From assembly GCA_963759375.1 (NCBI GenBank), contig CAVWYY010000004.1, positions 186,001-250,000 on the forward strand: a stretch of DNA of 64,000 nt, written 5' to 3'. Every line of letters starts with the position of its first letter. Position 1 is the stretch's first letter. The position numbers and the translations under genes are program-made. The notes below the pieces were generated by a model, which had not been told where the DNA came from, ran no database searches, and saw only the letters and a program-made list of their open reading frames with translations. Shown here in pieces: positions 17,833 to 24,241 of the stretch. The stretch comes from DASSUW01 sp963759375 (GTDB lineage: Bacteria > Actinomycetota > Thermoleophilia > Solirubrobacterales > Solirubrobacteraceae).

Positions 17833-17879
17833 CAGCCCGGGTCCACCGATCAGCCGCGGGAATCGGTGGATTCGGGCTG
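17833..17879. promoter_or_regulatory. Long inverted repeat in a divergent intergenic region
   Basis: CAGCCCG (17833-17839) pairs with CGGGCTG (17873-17879), and TCCACCGAT (17842-17850) pairs perfectly with ATCGGTGGA (17862-17870). Together they form a 16-base-pair stem with one internal mismatch and an 11-base loop. It lies between two genes transcribed away from each other and ends 22 bases before the rightward start codon, so it could be a leader hairpin or a large operator rather than a terminator. Confidence 0.55.
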
Positions 17880-17901
17880 AGGATCCGCTAGGTTGGCCGC
17901 C

Positions 17902-19635
17902 GTGGCTGTTCCTCGCCTGCGCGTACCCGCATCCGGTCTTGGCGGCGGGTCCCTGCGGCAGGCGGCGGGACTCGTCTCCGACGAGGTCGAGCTCTACCAC
18001 CGCACGTACACGACGCTGCTGCGGTCGTCGGGCGAGACGCTGCTGCGCGTGCTCGAGCCGTCGCACCGCTCGATGAACTCGAGCCTGCACGCGCTGGCCG
18101 CCACCAGCGACGTCGACCTCGGCGCACTCCTGTACTCGATGCGCCGGCTGCCCGCCGGCATCTGGCGTACCGCGGTGATCGTGATGGGCCAGGAGGCGCG
18201 CGTGTTCGAGCGTGCGGGGCTCGGCCGGATCGAGGAGTGGGACGCGGTCGAGGCGCCGGCGCGCCGCCGCCGCTGGTTCGACAACCACGACGGGACGATG
18301 GCCGTGCTGCTGGCCTCGACGTCGGACCTCGACGACCTGATCCCGACGCTCGTCGCCTACCAGGTGGAGTGGAACAAGCTCAACGCGTCGGTGCGCGCGA
18401 ACGAGATGCCGGACGGCGACGATCCCGACCCGGCCGCCTGCGGCGACGCGTTCGGCGGCTCGGCCGAGGACTGGACGCGCATCCGCGAGGCGTGGGGCGA
18501 TCTGCGGTCGTTCATCGAGCAGGTCCGCAGCGGACGGCTGAACCTGCGGATCCGCATGCTCGGCGGCTCCGCGGCCGGCTACGCGCGCATGACCCGGCGC
18601 TGGTGGCAGCCGGTGCGCTCGAGCATGGAGGAGCAGGGCCTCGGCGACCGGCCGGTCTACTTCATCTCCTCCAACCCGCACTCGATCGTCAACCTCGTCA
18701 CGCCGACCGCACGGACGGGCGAGGCGGACATCGTCGCCTTCGTCGAGGAGCACGGGCCGGGCTACCTGCACGACGAGCTGCAGCGCTTCCGCGAGGGCCG
18801 GGCCGAGGGGTCGTGGGAGAACTTCCTGTACTTCGGCGCCCGCCTGCTGTGGGAGGCGCTGCCGGAGGATGGCGACGAGTGGCGGCGCCGCCAGGCGGCG
18901 GAACGGGCGCTCGGCGTCACCCACATCTCCAGCCGCGCCGCGCTGCGGGTGTCCTCACAGGTCATCGCGCTCGACAAGCTCGACCCGGCGGGGTTGGACC
19001 CGCGGCTCGGCTCGATCGACGCCGAGAAGCTCGCCGGCTCGGACGCGGTGATCGTGAACATCGAGTACCCGCTCGGGTTGGCCGCCTACAACATCCTGCG
19101 CGAGCTGTCCTCGTCGACCGACGTGGTCAAGGGCGTGTACGTGCTCGGCAAGGCGGCGACGCTCAACGCCGACGTCGGCGACGTCCTCATCTCCGGCGTC
19201 ATCCACGACGAGCACTCGGGCTCGACGTACTGGCTCGACAACGCGTTCTCGTTCGACGACATCGCGCCGTTCCTGCGCTTCGGCTCAGGGCTGGACAACC
19301 AGCGCGCGGTCACGGTCAAGAGCACGTTCCTCCAGAACCGCGAGTACCTCGACTTCTACTACCGCGAGGCATACACGGTGGTCGAGATGGAGGCCGGGCC
19401 GTTCTGCAACGCGGTCTACGAGATGGCGGACGCCGATCGCTACCCGGTCGGCGAGGCGGTCAACTTCTCCAAGCTCCCGATCGACTTCGGGATCATCCAC
19501 TACGCGTCTGACACGCCGTACACCCAGGCGCGCACGCTCGGCGCCCGCGGACTGTCCTACTACGGCGTGGACTCGACGTACGCCAGCTCGCTGGCGATCC
19601 TGCGCCGCATCTTCACGCTCGAGGGCCTCTACTAG
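17902..19635 (+). CDS. Large conserved protein with nucleosidase/phosphorylase-like C-terminal half
   Basis: A 577-residue soluble protein of unknown function, possibly the family called DUF6909; that name is from memory and unverified. The N-terminal half (about 20-300) is helical, starting with VSDEVELYHRTYTTLLRSSGETLLRVLEPSHRSMNSSLH. The second half resembles a purine-nucleoside phosphorylase/MTAN fold: ADIVNIEYPLG-like strands, KGVYVLGKAATLNADVGDVLI, and especially TVVEMEAGPFCNAVYEM, which recalls the VVxMExAA nucleoside-binding element. The GTG at 17902 is chosen; an in-frame TTG lies nine bases upstream. A strong inverted repeat precedes it. The 3' end overlaps the convergent MarR gene by four bases. 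Confidence 0.75.
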   Translation: MAVPRLRVPASGLGGGSLRQAAGLVSDEVELYHRTYTTLLRSSGETLLRVLEPSHRSMNSSLHALAATSDVDLGALLYSMRRLPAGIWRTAVIVMGQEARVFERAGLGRIEEWDAVEAPARRRRWFDNHDGTMAVLLASTSDLDDLIPTLVAYQVEWNKLNASVRANEMPDGDDPDPAACGDAFGGSAEDWTRIREAWGDLRSFIEQVRSGRLNLRIRMLGGSAAGYARMTRRWWQPVRSSMEEQGLGDRPVYFISSNPHSIVNLVTPTARTGEADIVAFVEEHGPGYLHDELQRFREGRAEGSWENFLYFGARLLWEALPEDGDEWRRRQAAERALGVTHISSRAALRVSSQVIALDKLDPAGLDPRLGSIDAEKLAGSDAVIVNIEYPLGLAAYNILRELSSSTDVVKGVYVLGKAATLNADVGDVLISGVIHDEHSGSTYWLDNAFSFDDIAPFLRFGSGLDNQRAVTVKSTFLQNREYLDFYYREAYTVVEMEAGPFCNAVYEMADADRYPVGEAVNFSKLPIDFGIIHYASDTPYTQARTLGARGLSYYGVDSTYASSLAILRRIFTLEGLY

Positions 19636-20468
19636 AGCCCGACGAGCTTGCGCAGCAGCGGGCGCATCTCGTCGTCGCCCGGGAGCGAGATCGTGGCGAC
19701 GACCTCGCGGGAGGCGGCCAGCACGCGCTGCCCCTCAGCGGTCATCGTCACCACGTAGGAGCGGCGGTCCGCGGGGTTGCGCCGGCGCTCGAGCAGCGCG
19801 AGCCACTCGAGGTCGTCGACGATCTGGGTGACCGCCGTCGCGCTGACGGCCATGGCCGTCGTGAGGTGCTGCTGCGACGTCGGGCCGAGCTCGTCGAGCG
19901 CCGCGAGCACGCCGTAGTGGCGGACGTCGATCGGCAGATCGCGGAACGCCTCGTTGGCCCGGTCGCGGGCCATGAAGTGCGCCTGCACGATCAGGAAGCC
20001 GGTGAGGTCCTCGAGATCGGGCGGGATCAGGCGCTCCGGGTCGGAGGTGATCAGCGCCCGCAGCAGCTCGTGCAGCCGCGCGCGCTCATCGGCGGTCAGG
20101 TGCGCGGCCATCGTGTCGCTCGCGCTCCGCACCCGCGGGGCCATCTCGGCGACAGCCGCCTCGCCGGCGGGCGTCACGTGCAGCCGGTACGAGCGCCGGT
20201 CGTCGGGGTCGCGCCGTCGCTCGACCCAGCCGTGCCGCTCGAGCTCGTCGACGATCCCGACCACCAGCGTGCGGTTCACGCGCATCTTCTCGGCCAGCCG
20301 CTGCTGCGAGATCGGGCCGGTGCTCATCAGCGCCTTGAGCATCGAGTAGTCGCGCGGCTGCGCGCCCTCGGGCATCGCCTCGATCTTGGTGCGGTGCGCC
20401 TGGTCGTAGGCGACCCGCAGCAGGTAGCCGGTGTGGTCAGCCAGTCGGATGCCGCGGAGGGTATTCAT
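19632..20468 (-). CDS. Double MarR-domain transcriptional regulator
   Basis: A 278-residue protein with two complete MarR winged helices fused in tandem: the first at about 15-140 (ISQQRLAEKMRVNRTLVVGIVDELERHGWVERRRDPDDRRSYRLHVT) and the second at about 160-275 (TSQQHLTTAMAVSATAVTQIVDDLEWLALLERRRNPADRRSYVVTMT). Each has the DxRR wing. MarR proteins normally dimerise as about 150-residue monomers, so this is probably a built-in pseudo-dimer. It faces an MFS exporter gene across 106 bases containing the exporter promoter and is the likely repressor. The start is the ATG at 20468; an ATG four codons upstream (20480) is possible. Confidence 0.9.
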   Translation of the reverse strand: MNTLRGIRLADHTGYLLRVAYDQAHRTKIEAMPEGAQPRDYSMLKALMSTGPISQQRLAEKMRVNRTLVVGIVDELERHGWVERRRDPDDRRSYRLHVTPAGEAAVAEMAPRVRSASDTMAAHLTADERARLHELLRALITSDPERLIPPDLEDLTGFLIVQAHFMARDRANEAFRDLPIDVRHYGVLAALDELGPTSQQHLTTAMAVSATAVTQIVDDLEWLALLERRRNPADRRSYVVTMTAEGQRVLAASREVVATISLPGDDEMRPLLRKLVGL

Positions 20469-20502
20469 CTCCTGGATCATCAGTGTACAAATCATCAATA
20501 CC

Positions 20503-20531
20503 TTGACGATCAATAACTTCAGGAGTACCTT
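20503..20531 (+). promoter_or_regulatory. MFS exporter promoter
   Basis: TTGACG (20503-20508), 17-base spacer, TACCTT (20526-20531): a near-consensus housekeeping promoter in an unusually AT-rich stretch. Repeats lie around it: ATCAATA occurs at about 20494 and 20509, and TACCTTG at 20499 and 20526, which may be half-sites for the divergent double-MarR regulator. The exporter start follows 44 bases after the -10, with AGGAGG before it. Confidence 0.6.
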
Positions 20532-20574
20532 GGGCTCAGGTCTCAGCTCCCCACTCCCCAGGAGGCTCCCCACC

Positions 20575-22032
20575 ATGGACCGCAAGTGGTGGACGCTGGT
20601 CGCGGTCTGCACCGGCGTCTTCATGCTCCTGCTCGACGTCACGATCGTGAACGTCGCGCTCCCCGACATCCAGCAGTCGCTGGGTGCCTCGCTCTCCGAC
20701 CTGCAGTGGGTCGTCGACGCGTACGCGCTGTCGCTCGCCGCGCTGCTCCTGACCGCCGGGTCGATCGCCGACCGCGTCGGCCGCCGCATCGTGTTCGCGA
20801 TCGGGATCGTCGTCTTCACCGGTGGCTCGGTGCTGTGCGGCGTGGCCGGCGATCCGACGTTCCTGGCCATCTCGCGCGCCCTGCAGGGCATCGGCGGCGC
20901 GATCATGTTCGCCACCTCGCTGGCGCTGCTCACCACGGCCTTCCACGGCCGTGACCGCGGCACCGCGTTCGGCCTGTTCGGCGCCGTCACCGGCATCGCG
21001 GTCGCCGTCGGGCCGGTGCTCGGCGGGGCGATCACCAGCGGCCTGTCGTGGCGCTGGATCTTCTTCGTGAACATCCCGGTCGGCGTCGCCGCGCTGGCCG
21101 CCACGCTGCTCAAGGTCGACGAGTCGCGCGACCCGCGGCCGCGCCGGATCGACTACCTCGGCTTCACGACCTTCAGCGCCGGCCTCGCCGCGCTCGTCTA
21201 CGGGCTGATCCGCAGCAACGAGGACGGCTGGGGCTCGACCACGGTGATCGGCTCGCTGGTCGTCGCGGCCGCGCTGCTGGCGGCGTTCGTCGTCGCCGAG
21301 CGGGTGCAGCGCGAGCCGATGTTCGACCTGTCGCTGGTGAAGGTGCCGACGTTCGTCGGCGGCCTCACGTCGGCGTTCGGCATCTCCGCGTCGCTGTTCT
21401 CGCTGCTCACCTACCTGGTGCTGTACATCCAGAACCTGCTCGGCTACTCGGCGATCGAGGCCGGCGTGCGGTTCCTGCCGCTCACCGGCGCGATCTTCCT
21501 CACCGCGGGCATCGCCGGGCGGCTGTCGGCACGCGTGCCGACGCGGCTGCTGATCGGCCCCGGGTTCGTGCTCATCGGCACCGGACTGCTGCTCATGCAC
21601 GGCCTCACGCCGAGCGACGACTGGACCGCGCTGCTGCCCGGGATGATCGTCGCGGGCGTCGGTGCGGGGCTCGTCAACGTGCCGCTGGCCACGACCGCCG
21701 TGGCCGTCGTCGAGCCGGCGCGAGCCGGCATGGCGTCGGGCGTGAACTCCACGTTCCGGCAGGTCGGCATCGCGACCGGCATCGCCGCGCTCGGCGCGAT
21801 CTTCTCGCACAGCGTCGGCACCGCCGCGACGCCGCAGGCGTTCGTGAACGGCCTCAACGACATCATCGTCGTCGGCGCCGTGGTGGCGTTCGTGTCCGCG
21901 GTCGCCGCGTTCACGCTGATCCGCCAGCGCGACTACGTCGTGGCGGCGGAGATCAGTTCGAGCACGACGACCTCGGGCGGCGCCAGCAGCCGCAGCGGCA
22001 AGCCGCTCGTCCCGAGCCCCGAGGTGATGTAG
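20575..22032 (+). CDS. MFS multidrug exporter (DHA2, EmrB/QacA type)
   Basis: A 485-residue, 14-helix drug:proton antiporter. It opens with WWTLVAVCTGVFMLLLDVTIVNVALPDIQQSL, the EmrB/QacA signature in helix 1 including the membrane Asp, and has motif A as GSIADRVGRRIVFAIG, motif C-like GPVLGGAIT and WRWIFFVNIPVG. AGGAGG lies 9 bases before the ATG. Regulation by the facing double-MarR protein is likely. The last 100 bases, coding for the low-complexity SSSTTTSGGASSRSGK tail, overlap the 3' end of the convergent phosphoesterase gene, an unusually long tail-to-tail overlap. Confidence 0.94.
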   Translation: MDRKWWTLVAVCTGVFMLLLDVTIVNVALPDIQQSLGASLSDLQWVVDAYALSLAALLLTAGSIADRVGRRIVFAIGIVVFTGGSVLCGVAGDPTFLAISRALQGIGGAIMFATSLALLTTAFHGRDRGTAFGLFGAVTGIAVAVGPVLGGAITSGLSWRWIFFVNIPVGVAALAATLLKVDESRDPRPRRIDYLGFTTFSAGLAALVYGLIRSNEDGWGSTTVIGSLVVAAALLAAFVVAERVQREPMFDLSLVKVPTFVGGLTSAFGISASLFSLLTYLVLYIQNLLGYSAIEAGVRFLPLTGAIFLTAGIAGRLSARVPTRLLIGPGFVLIGTGLLLMHGLTPSDDWTALLPGMIVAGVGAGLVNVPLATTAVAVVEPARAGMASGVNSTFRQVGIATGIAALGAIFSHSVGTAATPQAFVNGLNDIIVVGAVVAFVSAVAAFTLIRQRDYVVAAEISSSTTTSGGASSRSGKPLVPSPEVM

Positions 22033-22748
22033 AGGTGGCGGCCGTCCTCGACCACGTGCCCGCGGGCGTAGCGCTCGCCGTAGCGGGACGGGATCGCGAG
22101 ACGGCGCAGCCGCGGGATCGCGACCTGCCCGGCGTGCGTGTGGCCGGAGACCGTCAGCGAGATGCGGTTCGGGACGTATGGGAAGACGTCCGGATCGTGG
22201 GAGAGCAGGACCACGGGCGCGCCGGCCGGGACACCGGCCAGCGCGCCCGGTAGGTCCGGCCTCCGGCGGCGCAGGTCGGCGAGGCCGGCGACATACAGGT
22301 CGCCGGCCTGCAGCACGCGGTTCTCGAGCACCTCGATGCCCTCGTTGTGCAGCGCCCGCCACATCCGGTCGCCGGCCCGCTTCCAGTCGTGGTTGCCGAG
22401 CACCGCGTAGACGCCGAGCGGGGCGCGCAGCGCCGCCAGCTCGTGCGCGACCTGCTCCGGCTCCAGCCGCCTACCCCACAGCGGGTGGGCGTCGATGTAG
22501 TCGCCGAGCAGCAGGACCGCGTCGGGCGCCTCCTCGTTCAGCCGCTCCACGGCGCGGGCGATCGCCTTCAGCGAGGCGTGCGGCGCGCCGCTGTGCAGGT
22601 CGGACAGCAGCCCGAGGCGCACGCCGTCGAGCTCGCGCGGCCAGTGCGGCAGGCGCAGGGTCTGCCGGGTCGTCACGAGCCTCCGCGGCTCGATCCACCC
22701 CGCATACGCCAGGACCCCGGCCGCCGCCGCGGCGGCGAGCGCCTTCAC
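21933..22748 (-). CDS. Metallophosphoesterase, membrane-anchored (YkuE/YaeI-like)
   Basis: A 271-residue calcineurin-fold phosphohydrolase. An N-terminal hydrophobic helix (residues 2-20) anchors it. Metal-binding motifs in order: SDLHSG (D, H), LLGDYID (GD), VLGNHDW (GNHD), LLSHDPDV (H) and SGHTHAGQ (GHTH). The GTHAGQ-type ending and C-terminal YITSGLGTSGLPLRLLAPPEVVVLEL are characteristic of YkuE/YaeI-type enzymes, some of which act on UDP-diacylglucosamine-like lipids, though that substrate is unproven here. The GTG start overlaps the ribokinase stop by 4 bases (GTGA). Confidence 0.93.
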   Translation of the reverse strand: MKALAAAAAAGVLAYAGWIEPRRLVTTRQTLRLPHWPRELDGVRLGLLSDLHSGAPHASLKAIARAVERLNEEAPDAVLLLGDYIDAHPLWGRRLEPEQVAHELAALRAPLGVYAVLGNHDWKRAGDRMWRALHNEGIEVLENRVLQAGDLYVAGLADLRRRRPDLPGALAGVPAGAPVVLLSHDPDVFPYVPNRISLTVSGHTHAGQVAIPRLRRLAIPSRYGERYARGHVVEDGRHLYITSGLGTSGLPLRLLAPPEVVVLELISAATT

Positions 22749-23629
22749 CGGACCTCGTCGCGGCGCGGCATGCCCTCGCGGGCGCCCGCCGCGCGGGTCG
22801 ACAGCGCGGCGGCGGCGAGCGCGAACTCCGCCGCGTCGCGCAGCGGCCGGCCGGCGGCCAGCTCGGCCGCGAGCGCGCCGTTGACGGTGTCGCCGGCTCC
22901 CGTGGTGTCGACCACGTCGACTGCCGGCGCGGGCAGGCGGTCGGCCCTGTCGCCGTCGAGCAGCAGCGCGCCGTCGGCGCCGAGCGTGACCAGCACCGCG
23001 GCGCCGGTGCGCGCGGCGAGCGCGGCCGCGGCGGCCTGCACGTCGTCCTCGCCGGCCAGCGCGCGCGCCTCGTCGGCGTTGGGTGTGAGCAGCACGCCGC
23101 CGAGCCCGTCGGCCAGCGGCCGCGCCGGCGCGGGGTTGAGGATCGCCGTCCAACCCGCCGCACGCGCTGCGCGGGCGCCGGCCAGCACGGCCTCGTCGGG
23201 CACCTCGTGACCGAGCAGCACGACGCCGTCGCCGCGCAGGTCGAGCGCCCGCTCGACCATCGCGCCGGTCAGGGCGCCGTTGGCGCCCGAGGCGACCGCG
23301 ATCTGGTTCTCTCCCCGCTCGTCGACGACGATCACCGCCACGCCGGTGGCGACGTCGTCCAGACGCAGCGTGGCGGACACGTCGACGTCCTCGCCGGTGA
23401 GCAGCTCGAGCGCCTCGTCGCCGAGGTCGTCGGCGCCGACCGCGCCGGCGAACACCACGCGCGCGCCGAGCCGCGCGGCGGCCACCGCCTGGTTGGCGCC
23501 CTTGCCACCGCCGTGGCGCGCGAACGTCCCGCCCGTCACGGTCTCGCCCGGCCGCGGCAGCTGCCGCACCGAGACCACGAGGTCGGCGTTCACCGACCCG
23601 ACCACGACGACCGCGGGTTGCGACATCAC
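22745..23629 (-). CDS. rbsK: Ribokinase
   Basis: A 294-residue PfkB-family kinase phosphorylating D-ribose at O5, cytoplasmic. It begins VVVVGSVNADLVVSVRQLPRPGETV, a near-diagnostic ribokinase N terminus, with GGKGANQAVAAARLGA for sugar binding, NPAPA, TPNADEA, and the C-terminal PfkB signature DTTGAGDTVNGALAA containing the catalytic Asp and anion hole. ATG codons at 23629 and 23626 are both possible. It overlaps the phosphoesterase gene by 4 bases. No ribose transporter or rbsD is adjacent, so it may serve nucleoside salvage. Some relatives phosphorylate other pentoses. Confidence 0.9.
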   Translation of the reverse strand: MMSQPAVVVVGSVNADLVVSVRQLPRPGETVTGGTFARHGGGKGANQAVAAARLGARVVFAGAVGADDLGDEALELLTGEDVDVSATLRLDDVATGVAVIVVDERGENQIAVASGANGALTGAMVERALDLRGDGVVLLGHEVPDEAVLAGARAARAAGWTAILNPAPARPLADGLGGVLLTPNADEARALAGEDDVQAAAAALAARTGAAVLVTLGADGALLLDGDRADRLPAPAVDVVDTTGAGDTVNGALAAELAAGRPLRDAAEFALAAAALSTRAAGAREGMPRRDEVR

Positions 23630-23636
23630 GGCGAGG

Positions 23637-23870
23637 CTACGCGACGACGATCACGGCCGCCGCGGCGCCGGCGAGGGCCGTCGTCGCGGCGAGGCCGCGC
23701 GGCGTGTGCGTGCGCAGCCCGGCGGCGGCGACGAGGAGCGCCGCCGAGACCCCGAGCCACGCGTGCGAGTGGGTGGCCAGCAACGCCGCGATCAGCACGA
23801 ACGCGATGCGGACGCGCTGCCACGCGAGCGCCGTGCGCTCCTCCCATTGCGTGTCAGGCGCGGATGGCAC
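23637..23870 (-). CDS. DUF202 small membrane protein
   Basis: A 77-residue protein with the DUF202 start TQWEERTALAWQRVRIAFVLIAALLATHSHAW (the ERTxLAWxR motif) and about three short membrane segments. The function of DUF202 proteins is unknown. It overlaps the upstream second DUF202 gene by 17 bases, and the two form a tandem pair likely to make a complex. Ribokinase begins only seven bases downstream on the same strand. Confidence 0.85.
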   Translation of the reverse strand: MPSAPDTQWEERTALAWQRVRIAFVLIAALLATHSHAWLGVSAALLVAAAGLRTHTPRGLAATTALAGAAAAVIVVA

Positions 23871-24216
23871 CGACGACCACCAGGACGGCGAGCACGAGCG
23901 CGAGCAGCGCGATCGCGGGCGGGACGAAGCGCGGCGGGCCGATGACCGGCAGCGGCTCCTTGAGGCGCATCGCGCGCTCGTTGGCCTCCCAGCGGCGGTA
24001 GCTGGTCAGCGCGAGGATGCCGCCGAGCAGGATCGGCGGGAGCGAGACGAGCAGCCGGATCGCCTCCGAGTCGAACTCGAGCAGCTGGCCCGCGGCCAGG
24101 CCGCCGCCGATCAGCGCGAGCGCCGTGCGGTTCCAGGCCAGGAAGGTGCGCTCGTTGGCGAACGTGAAACGCGGGTCGGGATCCTCCCCGACATCGCGCA
24201 GCGAGGGTGGCGCCAT
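23854..24216 (-). CDS. DUF202 membrane protein (YidH family)
   Basis: A protein of about 120 residues with the motif RFTFANERTFLAWNRTALALIGGGLAA, the defining DUF202/YidH element, and three membrane helices. The tail YRRWEANERAMRLKEPLPVIGPPR is also typical of YidH. The ATG at 24216 is chosen, preceded by a GGGGG stretch. Its start lies back-to-back with the YcaQ-like gene with almost no room for two promoters. Function unknown. Confidence 0.87.
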   Translation of the reverse strand: MAPPSLRDVGEDPDPRFTFANERTFLAWNRTALALIGGGLAAGQLLEFDSEAIRLLVSLPPILLGGILALTSYRRWEANERAMRLKEPLPVIGPPRFVPPAIALLALVLAVLVVVGAIRA

Positions 24217-24241
24217 GCCCCCGATTATCGTTGCCGGCCCG

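Noticed and set aside
15937..18924. A 995-codon open frame on the minus strand
   Set aside because: Long stop-free antisense frames are expected at this GC content. The real genes (thioesterase-like, C5-epimerase, the 577-residue protein) lie in other frames or on the other strand with recognisable motifs.
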